DNA of 60,248 bases from Acidobacteriota bacterium (GTDB lineage Bacteria > Acidobacteriota > Terriglobia > Bryobacterales > Bryobacteraceae). The position numbers and the translations under genes were made by a program. The notes under the pieces were generated by a model, which did no database searches, was not told where the DNA came from, and saw only the letters and a list, made by a program, of their open reading frames with translations. Where the stretch lies: NCBI GenBank assembly GCA_016213775.1, contig JACQZR010000203.1:1-60248 (forward strand). Reading direction: 5' to 3'. This document shows positions 49,401 to 57,254 of the stretch, piece by piece; the stretch's first letter is position 1, and every line of letters starts with the position of its first letter.

Positions 49401-50504
49401 CTACTTCCGGTACCCCTGCCAAACATACTCCAAAGCCAGCGGCAGCGTCGCCGACTTCACCCCCCGATCGCAATGCCCCGCATTCCTGGCAAACACAAAC
49501 TGGTACGGGTATCCCTTCTCCGCCAGCACCTTCGCCATCCGCTCATTCGCCAGCACCCAATCGTGGTAATTGTCCCGCGTGTTCAAGTTGTCCCGGTCAC
49601 TAACATGCATCCAGATCCGCAGCGGCTTTCGCGCGGTACTCGGAATCAGCGTCTCATGGAAATCCCATGCCCCATGCGGCGTTTCCGCATTATACGGCCA
49701 CTGCTGATACACAAACGTCCCCGAATAACTCAGCACCCGGTGATACAGATCCGTCCGGTACCACGCCATCGCCATCGCCGCCGAGCCCCCTGAACTGCAC
49801 CCCATTGTCGCTCGCCCCTCCGGGTCCTTAGTCAGCTTCACTCCGTACTGCTTCTCCACCAGCGGCAACACCTCGGTCTCCACAAACTGCGCATACAGCC
49901 CGGACATCGTGTCGTACTCCAACCCCCGCTGGCTCCCCTGCGCGTCACCGCTCCCATTCCCGATCGAAATCGCAATCATCACCGGCACCCGCTTTTCGTG
50001 GATCAGGTTGTCCAGCGCCACGAACAGTAACTTATCCGGCCCGTCAGCGCCCACGATAAATGGCGCAACCGTCCCTTTGACATACTGCTTGGGAACATAC
50101 ACCGCCACCGTCCGCTTATAAGGCGCTGGATTACTTCTCACCAGAAGCTTGCCCGGATTGTCCGGATCAGGCTGCGCGAACGTCCCAGGCTCCCGCGCCA
50201 CCCCCGGATAGATTTTGCTGTCCTTCGACTCCATGACGAACGTGTGCACGTCGCCCTGCGGCACACCTTCGCGCACCGTCATCCCGGGCGCAGGCGCGTA
50301 CGTTGGTCCAATGATGAAGTTCCCGTTCGCGGTCGCCGCCGGCACCGCCCCATCCGGCAGTTCCCTCGCCGCCACATAACCCGGCGTGTGCGGATCACGT
50401 GCCGGGGCCGGAGGCCGCGCTGGCCGCTTCGTTGGCGGATTCTGTGCGCTGAGCGCGCCCGTCAACAGTGCGAGCGCACAAAACAATCGAATGTGTGGAT
50501 GCAT
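49401..50504 (-). CDS. Secreted esterase (enterochelin-esterase/esterase D-like alpha/beta hydrolase)
   Basis: ATG 50504 begins a signal peptide (IRLFCALALLTGALSAQ); an ATG ten codons upstream is less likely. The 367-residue protein has a Pro/Arg-rich linker (NPPTKRPARPPAPARD), a VYVPKQYVKGTVAPFIVGADG strand and oxyanion region, the nucleophile GCSSGG (ATMGCSSGGSAAMAMAW), an acidic residue in MHVSDRDN and the His in NAGHCD. This is the pattern of the esterase family that includes IroE/Fes and IROMPS-type enzymes. The natural substrate is not predictable from this context. Confidence 0.88.
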   Translation of the reverse strand: MHPHIRLFCALALLTGALSAQNPPTKRPARPPAPARDPHTPGYVAARELPDGAVPAATANGNFIIGPTYAPAPGMTVREGVPQGDVHTFVMESKDSKIYPGVAREPGTFAQPDPDNPGKLLVRSNPAPYKRTVAVYVPKQYVKGTVAPFIVGADGPDKLLFVALDNLIHEKRVPVMIAISIGNGSGDAQGSQRGLEYDTMSGLYAQFVETEVLPLVEKQYGVKLTKDPEGRATMGCSSGGSAAMAMAWYRTDLYHRVLSYSGTFVYQQWPYNAETPHGAWDFHETLIPSTARKPLRIWMHVSDRDNLNTRDNYHDWVLANERMAKVLAEKGYPYQFVFARNAGHCDRGVKSATLPLALEYVWQGYRK

Positions 50505-50570
50505 GCGGTACCTTCCAGAGAGGGAATGTCTCACGATGGTATCGCATTTCGAACAACTCGTGCGCCTGTA

Positions 50571-50610
50571 GGGCGGGCGCCCTCGTCCGCGCGCGACCCC
50601 CTGGTCGCGC
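50571..50610. repeat. GC-rich extragenic hairpin
   Basis: GCGCGACC (50591-50598) and GGTCGCGC (50603-50610) form an 8-base perfect stem with a CCCT loop, next to a GGGC/GCCC stem at 50571-50582. It lies between the basic-protein gene and the esterase start and may end transcription of the former, although no U-run follows. The style matches the hairpin clusters at 53686 and 59069. Confidence 0.5.
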
Positions 50611-50623
50611 TTTGGTAAGCGCC

Positions 50624-50782
50624 TTATTCTCCGCTTGGAGCAGCCTTGCCCGCCGTACCCGCCGCATCCGCCCGCTTGCCCAACGCCAGCGTCGCCCGCA
50701 GCAGACGAATCTTCGCCCGGTTCGCAGTCTTATACTTGCGCAGCCGGTTATGGCGCGACTTATCTCCAGTTAGCTTCGACAT
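50624..50782 (-). CDS. Small strongly basic protein (52 residues)
   Basis: ATG 50782 opens a 52-residue frame rich in Lys and Arg (MSKLTGDKSRHNRLRKYKT and ANRAKIRLLRATLALGK), ending in TAA at 50624. The preceding GGAAGAGGCACC on the minus strand contains an AGAGG site. It lies 21 bases downstream of another small basic gene and the RRM gene on the same strand. The charge pattern suggests RNA or ribosome binding. I do not recognise a named family. Confidence 0.6.
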   Translation of the reverse strand: MSKLTGDKSRHNRLRKYKTANRAKIRLLRATLALGKRADAAGTAGKAAPSGE

Positions 50783-50803
50783 GGTGCCTCTTCCGCCCCA
50801 GAC

Positions 50804-51013
50804 TTACTCGTGTACTTGCTCAGTCGCGGCGCTCGGTATCTCTTCCGTTACCGTTTCACCGGGTTCGCCTTCCATTGCGGCGATCTCCAGATCCGCCAAA
50901 GTGCCCTTTTGATGTTTCTTTTCCAGCCGTTTCGCGAACTTCTCCTGCCGCTTCTCCTGGCGCTGCTGTTCCTTTTGCCGTTTTTTGAATGTTGTCGATC
51001 CTCGACCAGCCAT
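50804..51013 (-). CDS. Small basic/charged helical protein (69 residues)
   Basis: MAGRGSTTFKKRQKEQQRQE is followed by further Lys/Arg/Gln/Glu heptad-like sequence up to about residue 40, then an acidic tail (LEIAAMEGEPGETVTEEIP). The basic half suggests nucleic-acid binding or a long single helix. It is found between the RRM gene and the smaller basic gene, all on the minus strand. The function is unknown and a link to RNA metabolism is inferred from the neighbours. Confidence 0.65.
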   Translation of the reverse strand: MAGRGSTTFKKRQKEQQRQEKRQEKFAKRLEKKHQKGTLADLEIAAMEGEPGETVTEEIPSAATEQVHE

Positions 51014-51133
51014 TGTTTTCTCCTCAACGGCCGGGCAGGGTTAGATCAGCGAGCAGCTCCGCGCGGCCGGATTTTCAATTTCACCACTGGACTTGGCCCG
51101 TTTCCAGAACCCGTCCAGTGTCTCGCGTAAACA

Positions 51134-51445
51134 CTACCAGCGCGGCTCGCGACGCTGACGTGCAAAGCCGCCGCCACCGCCAGATGACCTTCCGCCACCA
51201 TCCTTGGGGCGGGCTTCGTTCACCTTCATCGCGCGGCCCGCGACTTCCTGTCCATCGAGCTCCTGAATCGCCCGGTCCGCCGCACCGGCGTCTTCCATCT
51301 CCACAAATCCGAACCCGCGGGCGCGTCCTGTGTCACGGTCAACAATCAGATTCACGCGTTGCACTGCGCCATAGGCTTCGAACAGACGGCGTACCGAATC
51401 TTCGGTTGCTCCAAAATCCAGATTACCGACAAAAATATTCTTCAT
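51134..51445 (-). CDS. RRM-domain RNA-binding protein
   Basis: A 103-residue glycine-rich RNA-binding protein of the cyanobacterial/acidobacterial Rbp type. RNP2 IFVGNL is at 4-9 and RNP1 RGFGFVEM at about 43-50, with the aromatic residues kept. The RRM covers 1-78, and a Gly/Ser/Arg-rich tail (GGGRSSGGGGGFARQRR) follows. AGGAGA lies eight bases upstream of the ATG. Such proteins bind single-stranded RNA and often respond to cold. It heads a small cluster with two basic mini-proteins. Confidence 0.92.
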   Translation of the reverse strand: MKNIFVGNLDFGATEDSVRRLFEAYGAVQRVNLIVDRDTGRARGFGFVEMEDAGAADRAIQELDGQEVAGRAMKVNEARPKDGGGRSSGGGGGFARQRREPRW

Positions 51446-51607
51446 GCGTTGTCTCCTGAACGTGAGAAGTCAGGCTAGACAAGGCAGAGTTCTCTGCCCG
51501 GCGGTTGCGGGACTTTTCAGATGATCAAACTTAGTATAGCAGCCCTGGGCCGGTCTTTGTTGCCCTTCCACCATTTCCCTTTGCATCGGCCTGACGCATC
51601 CGGGCCA

Positions 51608-52033
51608 CTACGGACGCGCCGGCCCCCGCCACGCCGCACCCGCATTGTTCCCAGCCGGCCGCTTTGGCGGCTTCTTCTTCTGATCCGCCGCTTCCTTCAC
51701 TTCCGCCAGGTGTGTTGCCCTCTGGTGCATCTCTTCTTCCGTATAGGTGAAGGCCACCCGCTCCTCACCAACTGCCATCCGCTCCAGCACCCCGCGGCAA
51801 AGCAACGGCAACTCCTGCAACCGGATCCCGTGTTTGTGTGCCAGCGCCAGATCCGTACGCACCGCATACATACTCTCGCTGCGGTCCGCCGCGATCCCCC
51901 GGAATCCGAATACCCGGTAGACGCCTTCCGTCCGGAACCCCGTCAGCACAAACTGCCGCCGCTCGCTCCGTTCCGCCACGCGACCCGCCGCTGCCTCCGT
52001 AACCGTTCCACTCAGGGTTGCATCGCTTTCCAT
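51608..52033 (-). CDS. Hypothetical protein downstream of the GIY-YIG-like gene
   Basis: A 141-residue cytoplasmic protein that I do not recognise. The central part (RRQFVLTGFRTEGVYRVFGFRGIAADR) is strand-rich, followed by helices (HGIRLQELPLLCRGVLERM, YTEEEMHQRATHLAEVKEAADQ) and a basic Pro/Ala-rich tail. It starts two bases after the stop of the GIY-YIG-like gene, so the two are co-transcribed and probably translationally coupled. Third positions are G/C-rich, supporting a real gene. Confidence 0.65.
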   Translation of the reverse strand: MESDATLSGTVTEAAAGRVAERSERRQFVLTGFRTEGVYRVFGFRGIAADRSESMYAVRTDLALAHKHGIRLQELPLLCRGVLERMAVGEERVAFTYTEEEMHQRATHLAEVKEAADQKKKPPKRPAGNNAGAAWRGPARP

Positions 52034-52035
52034 GG

Positions 52036-52332
52036 CTACCTTTCTCCCATACGGTTCAACTTCGGTTCGTACTCCATCACCAGACGGTCCTGCCGCCCCG
52101 GCCGCTTGCCTCCCTCACACAGTTCAAACACGAACCCTGTCGGCTCTTTTCGCATCAACGCCGTTCCCGGATTGTTCAGGTGCAGCAGCAGCGCCTCGCA
52201 CAAATTCTCCGCTTCCCCTATATAGATCCACTCGCGCGAATTCGTAATTCCATACACACCAGGCAAGTCAGGCGCGTATCCCCGCACACTGGCCGCCGTG
52301 AATGGCCGTGGAGTAAACGGTTCAAACGGCAA
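52036..52332 (-). CDS. GIY-YIG-like superfamily protein, degenerate
   Basis: A 98-residue protein with the GIY-YIG fold order: PGVYGITN (GVY in place of GIY), WIYIGEAENLCEALLLHL (YIG present), and a C-terminal RLVMEYEPKLNR matching the catalytic-Glu strand of GIY-YIG domains. The usual Arg after YIG (in the RLxxH helix) is not clear, so nuclease activity is uncertain. It is the middle gene of a three-gene minus-strand cluster divergent from an XRE regulator. It may act on DNA or have become a binding module. Confidence 0.7.
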   Translation of the reverse strand: MPFEPFTPRPFTAASVRGYAPDLPGVYGITNSREWIYIGEAENLCEALLLHLNNPGTALMRKEPTGFVFELCEGGKRPGRQDRLVMEYEPKLNRMGER

Positions 52333-52377
52333 CTGCCACCTCCGTCTTCCTATCCAAACTTCAGAAACGCTACTGAT

Positions 52378-52608
52378 TTATACGCCATGCCGCGGCGTCT
52401 TGGCCGGGGCAGTGCGCTTGGTTTGTCCGGGATTGACAATGAGCCGTAGCCTTCCCAACAGGGCTTTGGCTTGTGTGGTCTGAGCGATATCCGGCCTGTG
52501 GCCGGGTAGCTTCGGGTCGATGAACTCGCGGCGAAAAAGCTGATCTTCGGCGAGGCTTGTCAGAAGCGTGAGTTCATCCAGGGTCAGCTTCAACGTGATG
52601 GTTGTCAT
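52378..52608 (-). CDS. Small hypothetical protein heading the GIY-YIG-like cluster
   Basis: A 76-residue protein with an N-terminal amphipathic pattern (TITLKLTLDELTLLTSLAEDQ), a middle with basic and Pro residues (RREFIDPKLPGHRPD), and a basic C-terminus. No family is recognised. It lies 45 bases upstream of the GIY-YIG-like gene on the same strand and 115 bases from the divergent regulator start. The layout resembles a small accessory or antitoxin-type gene but nothing proves that. Confidence 0.55.
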   Translation of the reverse strand: MTTITLKLTLDELTLLTSLAEDQLFRREFIDPKLPGHRPDIAQTTQAKALLGRLRLIVNPGQTKRTAPAKTPRHGV

Positions 52609-52645
52609 GAGTGCGGTAACTTTTTCGCTTCTTCCATGGTAATTT

Positions 52646-52697
52646 GGTTAACCGCCTGTTGTCAAGTTTCGCCCCTCCAGCTACACTGTGGGTTAAC
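52646..52697 (+). promoter_or_regulatory. Promoter of the XRE regulator with a pair of GGTTAAC repeats
   Basis: TTGTCA (52659-52664) and TACACT (52682-52687) are 17 bases apart, giving a start near 52694 and a 30-base leader without a Shine-Dalgarno. GGTTAACCGCC (52646-52656) lies just upstream of the -35 box and GGTTAACTGCC (52691-52701) over the start point, 45 bases apart. This fits an autoregulatory operator that could also repress the divergent cluster. Confidence 0.65.
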
Positions 52698-52723
52698 TGC
52701 CAGCGGTACACTTCAACCCTCAA

Positions 52724-53599
52724 ATGGAACTGTCGCTCGTTATCAAACGCCGTCTCAAGGAAATCGCCCGCGACCAACGTGACCTCGCCCTTGCCGCTCA
52801 CGTCACCGAGTCTTATATCTCCCAACTGCTCGGCGGTAAGAAAACTCCTCCGGCCCCCCTCCGCACGGACGTCTACCACCGGATGGAGAGCTTCCTCGGC
52901 CTTCCTCCCGGCGACCTCGCCAAACTCGCTGACCTTCACCGCAGAGAGATTCTCCGCAAGCGTGCCGCCGACCCGCCGCAACCCCTCTTTCAGGATTTTC
53001 GCAACCTCGTCCTGCGCAAGTGCAACCCTGCCACCTCCCGCCAGCTCAAAGCTGTTTTTGAAAAGGAGCCCTTCGGCGAGCTCGAACGCCTGGTCTCCCA
53101 GAAACTACTGGATGTCGCCAAAGTCGCCGCCAAGGAAGAGGTGGAAAGCGAGCAATGGATGCGCACTGTAGCGCGCCTCAGCGGCCGCACTTACGAGCAG
53201 ATGCGCGTCCTCATCCTCGACTTCCTCGATACCGACATCTTCCACGTCTCCCTGGACAACTGTGTCGCCTTCATGGACCCCCTCATCGACGGCTGGGACA
53301 TCGACATGGAGACCTTCAGCATGGAGATCGTGCTCAACCGCCGCCTTGCCCTTGGCCATATGAAGCGCTTCGAATTCGTCCAACGCGAGTACGAAAGCCC
53401 CTACCACATCGAGCCCGGGTTCGCTGACTTCCTGAAAGACTCCAACTTTTCCGGCGATATCACCGAGGAGGAAATCGAGTTCCTCAAATCCCTCCGCTTC
53501 CGCGAGAAACGCCCCAACGCCCTCTATTACTACCGCGAACTCCAGAATCTCCGCGACCCCCTCCACTTCCGCCCGGCCCCCCTGCCCGTCGAACAATAA
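52724..53599 (+). CDS. XRE-type helix-turn-helix regulator with large C-terminal domain
   Basis: A 291-residue protein. Residues 5-65 form an HTH_3-type domain (RLKEIARDQRDLALAAHVTES, with YISQLLGGKKTPP as recognition helix). The remaining 220 residues are helical and acidic (LERLVSQKLLDVAKVAAKEEVESEQW, DFLDTDIFHVSLDNCVAFMDPLI, DITEEEIEFLKSLRF) and match no domain I know. They may sense a ligand or a protein partner. The divergent position and the paired repeats in the intergenic region suggest it controls itself and the GIY-YIG-like cluster. Confidence 0.85.
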   Translation: MELSLVIKRRLKEIARDQRDLALAAHVTESYISQLLGGKKTPPAPLRTDVYHRMESFLGLPPGDLAKLADLHRREILRKRAADPPQPLFQDFRNLVLRKCNPATSRQLKAVFEKEPFGELERLVSQKLLDVAKVAAKEEVESEQWMRTVARLSGRTYEQMRVLILDFLDTDIFHVSLDNCVAFMDPLIDGWDIDMETFSMEIVLNRRLALGHMKRFEFVQREYESPYHIEPGFADFLKDSNFSGDITEEEIEFLKSLRFREKRPNALYYYRELQNLRDPLHFRPAPLPVEQ

Positions 53600-53685
53600 G
53601 GAGTTGGTGGCCATAAGGTTCTTCTGTTTCCTGCTTAGGGATCACACAATAATAACTTCACATCTGGGTGCAGCCTAATTGTGGC
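53600..53685. other. Short gap before the hairpin cluster
   Basis: AT-rich spacer after the regulator gene. No gene, no U-run terminator seen. Confidence 0.4.
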
Positions 53686-53817
53686 GCACGCTTCAGCGTG
53701 CCCTGGGGTTTGTACATTCGCCGTCTTGTGGGGCGGCCAATCCTGGCCGCGGCTGGCCTTTCCAGGCCAGCCAACGCGGGACTTCACTCCCGCCTGCGTC
53801 GGCACTCATGCCGACGC
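53686..53817. repeat. Array of five consecutive perfect hairpins
   Basis: Five hairpins with stems of 6-9 bases and short loops lie in 132 bases: GCACGC/GCGTGC (53686-53701), GCGGCCA/TGGCCGC (53733-53750), GGCTGGCCT/AGGCCAGCC (53751-53772), GCGGGA/TCCCGC (53776-53793) and GCGTCGGCA/TGCCGACGC (53796-53817). Four loops contain TTC, CTC or TCC followed by a pyrimidine or A. The block 53723-53746 recurs at 59064-59087 with one mismatch in 24, so part of the array belongs to a dispersed extragenic family. It lies between convergent genes and may also terminate transcription. Confidence 0.75.
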
Positions 53818-53877
53818 CTTGTTTTCCGCTGTGAAGAGGCGTCGAGATAAACCGCGAAGTTGTTTTTGAGCCAACCC

Positions 53878-54849
53878 TTAATTGTGGCGCCGCCGGCACC
53901 ACCAGACCCAGTATCCGGTCCGGTCAATGTAACCGTTGCGCGTGAAGGTATGGACCTCCGCGAGCCCGTTGCGAAACTCGCGGGCCGAGAGGAACTTGCC
54001 GGGGAAGGCGCGTTCACCGGTGCGGTCTATATAACAAGAGCCGCCGTGGGGGTCGCAGGTGACTGCCGCGAGACCCTCGGAGAAAGGCCGGGCGAGGAAG
54101 TAACTGGGTTCGATGACAATGTTGCCGTTGCCGTCAACGTACCCAAAGTAAGAGTACCGATCCAAGTCGGCATAGACGTCGAAGGTCGCGCGATCTTCAC
54201 ATGGGGCGGAAAGGGACTGGAAGCGGTGTTTAGCGATGATGTTCCCCGCGCGGTCGACGAGACCCACTGGGCCGTCCTCGGGATCGCCGAAGCGGACATT
54301 ACCGCGGCCGCAACGGAAGGACCCCGCGCGGGCAAACGTCGGCGAAACCGCGAAGTCGCCCTGAGCGTTGATGTAGCCGTAGCGACCGCCAACGGAGACA
54401 GGTGCGATACCCTCGGAAAAGGCCCCGGCGTCGTCGAAGCGGCACTCGATGACCACTTGGCCGGATTTGTCGATATAGCCCCATTTTTCCTGTTTGCGAA
54501 CGGCAGCGAGACCTTCAGAGAAGTTGTGGGCTTCGTCGTAATCGGGGCCGATAAGCAACTGCCCGATACTGTCGATGAAGCCGTAGTATAAATAGGAGCC
54601 GCAGCCGACGGCGATTTTCGCTCTGCCCTCCTGGAAGGAGCCGAGGAACGGATAGTTCAACTTCAATGAGAAATTGCCATCAGGTGTGATATAACCCTCG
54701 GCCCGTGTGTCTTGATTCACGGCGACGGCAGCGAGCCCCTCGGAGAAATCGCTCGCATAGCGGAACCGCGGCTCAATGACCACGGTACCGGAATCGTCGA
54801 TCCAGCCATACAGTCGGCCATTGGGTATGCAGGTACGAAACAGTGCCAT
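53878..54849 (-). CDS. WG-repeat protein
   Basis: A 323-residue protein made of about seven WG (KWG) repeats of 35-45 residues, each of the form YGWIDDSGTVVIEPRFRYAS followed by FSEGLAAV (for example EKWGYIDKSGQVVIECRFDDA, YGYINAQGDFAVSPTFARA, FGYVDGNGNIVIEPSYFLA). There is no signal peptide. AAGGA lies nine bases before the ATG. WG repeats form beta-sheet modules used for protein interaction. It begins 54 bases after the TadG-like gene on the same strand, so it may be the last gene of that operon. Confidence 0.88.
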   Translation of the reverse strand: MALFRTCIPNGRLYGWIDDSGTVVIEPRFRYASDFSEGLAAVAVNQDTRAEGYITPDGNFSLKLNYPFLGSFQEGRAKIAVGCGSYLYYGFIDSIGQLLIGPDYDEAHNFSEGLAAVRKQEKWGYIDKSGQVVIECRFDDAGAFSEGIAPVSVGGRYGYINAQGDFAVSPTFARAGSFRCGRGNVRFGDPEDGPVGLVDRAGNIIAKHRFQSLSAPCEDRATFDVYADLDRYSYFGYVDGNGNIVIEPSYFLARPFSEGLAAVTCDPHGGSCYIDRTGERAFPGKFLSAREFRNGLAEVHTFTRNGYIDRTGYWVWWCRRRHN

Positions 54850-54903
54850 GACGGATTGTCCTTTTTGTCTATTCTTAGATTGATTAACGAGTTAAATGTC
54901 CAG

Positions 54904-56685
54904 TCACTCAATAAGCGCCGCCACAAGGCGAGTCGGCGGCGAAGCCAGGGACTTCAGGTCGAGTTGGGAGTTCAAAGTCATCTGGAGCGAGCCGGTGATG
55001 ATCTGCAGCGGACCGGCAACAGTGTCGCCCGGCAGTACGCCGAGGATGGTAGTCCAAGCGCCGCGGGGACCGTAGATGGTTCCGTAGAGGTTGGTTCCTG
55101 CCCGGCCGGAGAATTGCGAAGCTGTGATCACCATTTCCTGCGAACCGGGGACGGAGAGCACGCGGCTGCAAGGCCCGCCGCAACTGAGGTCGAGCCGGCC
55201 ATCAGACTTGTACTTGAGCGTGGTGTTGTTCTGGTCCTGCCAGATTAGGACAGGCGCAAAGGGCTTCAGTTCCTGGGGGATGCTCGAATGATCGCGGTTC
55301 AACCCGTGGAGGGTGATCTGCGGATTGACGCCGGTGGCTATGCCCGCTTTGACTTGGGGAAAACTAATTCCGCTGAGTGCCGCGGGTAACTGCAGTCCCG
55401 GGTAGTTACTGTCAGTGAAAATAAAGATCTCGCCGGCATCACTATTCCTTGTGGCGACACCGCCCACCAGCGGAGTGAGGTCCTGGATTCTGGAGTTAAT
55501 GCCGACGCTGAGTCCGATTCCTGGGCCGCCGGCGACCGGCTGAGCGCCTGCGAAGACATAGCGACCGGGGCTGAACGTCACGGAACTGAGCGCACCTGTG
55601 ACAAGTCCGCCATAGAAAACGTAATTGCAGAATCCAGAGCAGCCGCTGCCATCGGAGAAAATCACGTTGCCGGTGACGACTATCGGTGTGCCCGTAGGGC
55701 TGCCCCCGACACCCAGCAGGCTGGGAGTGGTGGCGAAGTAGTTACCGGGCGGCAGCACTGTAGGTGCACCGGGAAGCAGACTGCCCACGATGATGCCACC
55801 GGGGACTGGATGATCGGGTAAACCTGTGGGAGCCGGCGGTTGGCCCTTCCCGGCCATCGGATCAGTGAAGTCATCGCCGTCCGGAAACCCGTTCGTCGGA
55901 GAGGGGGTCCAGGAAGCGGAGCCAATGACGGTTTGCACGCCACCCGAACCTAATATATAGGTAAAGGGTGCATTCACCGTGGCGCTTCCCGCGACAGTGC
56001 CAGCGGCGATCTGTGGCAACCCGAAACCATCTCCATTCGAGGACGCCATGTAGATCCCGCCATCGGCGTTCAGGGTATTGGCGCCCAGGGCAAGGAAGTC
56101 TTCGCCGCACACAACGCCGAGATTCAGCAGGGAAGCAAAACAATCCTGCTTGCGGTTGAGCAGGTAGAGGGATGCGCCGGAGTTGACGCGCCGCAGGGCG
56201 GCAGTGGCGCGTGCGCTTGGCGTGAAGCCGGCGTTACCGAAAATGCCCGAGAACCAGGCCGGCAGAGATTGCTGCGTGCGGACCTGGACCCAGTAGTCAA
56301 CCGGAACCGAGTTGACTCCCGGAGCGTGGCTGCTGTCGGAGGCCGCGACTTCCACCTTCTTCTGGCTGGACGTTGTGTTGGCGAAGCCGTTGATGGACGC
56401 ATACTGGCATGCCGCTAGAAGGTTACCCGTTCCCGGGCACTCGGCGAATTCCTGACACCCGAGGGGCCCACATTGCGCGCTCCCTCCAGCGCCAACGAGT
56501 TCGGCGGCTTTCCGGGCGCCTGCCAATGCCGCCGCGTCAGCCGCCGTTTGCGCATGCCGGTTGACGTAGTAGGCCCAGCCGACATCGAGCATCAGACCCA
56601 TCATCCCGAGGAGGACTGCCAGGACGAGAGAGAAGAGGACTAAAGCCTGTCCACGTTGGTGGTACTGATTGGTGGTGCGTAGCAT
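54904..56685 (-). CDS. TadG-like Flp pilus-assembly protein
   Basis: ATG 56685 is favoured because GGAG lies nine bases upstream; an ATG five codons earlier is possible. The 593-residue protein has an N-terminal membrane helix (QRGQALVLFSLVLAVLLGMMGLMLDVGWAYY) with the TadE/G pattern, followed by HAQTAADAAALAGARKA, which is the hallmark of TadG-like proteins. The long C-terminal part is beta-rich, Gly/Ser/Pro-rich and contains several cysteines (CFASLLNLGVVCGED, CSGFC, LSCGGPCS), probably disulfide-bonded and extracellular. It lacks an obvious VWA MIDAS motif. Probably a pilus-associated or surface-exposed pseudopilin-like protein. Confidence 0.85.
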   Translation of the reverse strand: MLRTTNQYHQRGQALVLFSLVLAVLLGMMGLMLDVGWAYYVNRHAQTAADAAALAGARKAAELVGAGGSAQCGPLGCQEFAECPGTGNLLAACQYASINGFANTTSSQKKVEVAASDSSHAPGVNSVPVDYWVQVRTQQSLPAWFSGIFGNAGFTPSARATAALRRVNSGASLYLLNRKQDCFASLLNLGVVCGEDFLALGANTLNADGGIYMASSNGDGFGLPQIAAGTVAGSATVNAPFTYILGSGGVQTVIGSASWTPSPTNGFPDGDDFTDPMAGKGQPPAPTGLPDHPVPGGIIVGSLLPGAPTVLPPGNYFATTPSLLGVGGSPTGTPIVVTGNVIFSDGSGCSGFCNYVFYGGLVTGALSSVTFSPGRYVFAGAQPVAGGPGIGLSVGINSRIQDLTPLVGGVATRNSDAGEIFIFTDSNYPGLQLPAALSGISFPQVKAGIATGVNPQITLHGLNRDHSSIPQELKPFAPVLIWQDQNNTTLKYKSDGRLDLSCGGPCSRVLSVPGSQEMVITASQFSGRAGTNLYGTIYGPRGAWTTILGVLPGDTVAGPLQIITGSLQMTLNSQLDLKSLASPPTRLVAALIE

Positions 56686-56723
56686 CGTTTGAATCTCCAT
56701 ATATAAATAGGTTGTGGCTGGCG

Positions 56724-57254
56724 CTAGAATTGGATCGCCTCTGTCGATTTCGCCGAGAGGCGGAGGTTATTGAGGGTCTGCCCTGGCCATATAACGGCGA
56801 GGACGCTGGAGAACCCGTAGCTGGCGGTGATGGTCACGGGCAGCCCGGCAGCGTTGTGCCCAGCGGCTGGCCACGGCGAGACATCGGTGAGGCAGTGTGC
56901 TGCCGGCGAACACGTGCGGGTCGACTGGCCCGCGTTCAGAGTGATTTGAAGATTGTTGCCGTCGAGGCCGACACCATTGCGCAGCATCAGGCGGGAAACG
57001 TCACCCACCGTGGCGATGCAATCGGCGGAAGCCTCTGCACACCGTGCACCGTGAACTATGGCATAGCGGGTAGCGGCTTTGGTGGCTGATGTGAGCGTGT
57101 GATAGGTCCACATCCAGCGCGCGACTTCCATGGTGACGGCGACACCGAAAAAGAAAGGGAGAAGGACAAGGGCGAGTTCGAGGACCGCCGAGCCGCGGTT
57201 TCCCGCGCGCCTGGTTGCATTGCCCTTCGGCAGAGGAATACGGTTGGTCTTCAT
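56724..57254 (-). CDS. TadE-like pseudopilin 2
   Basis: A 176-residue protein with a basic leader and the TadE-type hydrophobic segment RRAGNRGSAVLELALVLLPFFFGVAVTMEVARWMW, with the Glu at +5-like position that is conserved in TadE proteins. The rest is a small exported domain with a Cys pair or two (GARCAEASADC, TRTCSPAAHC). It overlaps the stop of the first TadE gene by four bases (57251-57254, ATGA), indicating coupling. It is thought to be processed by a prepilin peptidase, which is not in the window. Confidence 0.85.
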   Translation of the reverse strand: MKTNRIPLPKGNATRRAGNRGSAVLELALVLLPFFFGVAVTMEVARWMWTYHTLTSATKAATRYAIVHGARCAEASADCIATVGDVSRLMLRNGVGLDGNNLQITLNAGQSTRTCSPAAHCLTDVSPWPAAGHNAAGLPVTITASYGFSSVLAVIWPGQTLNNLRLSAKSTEAIQF

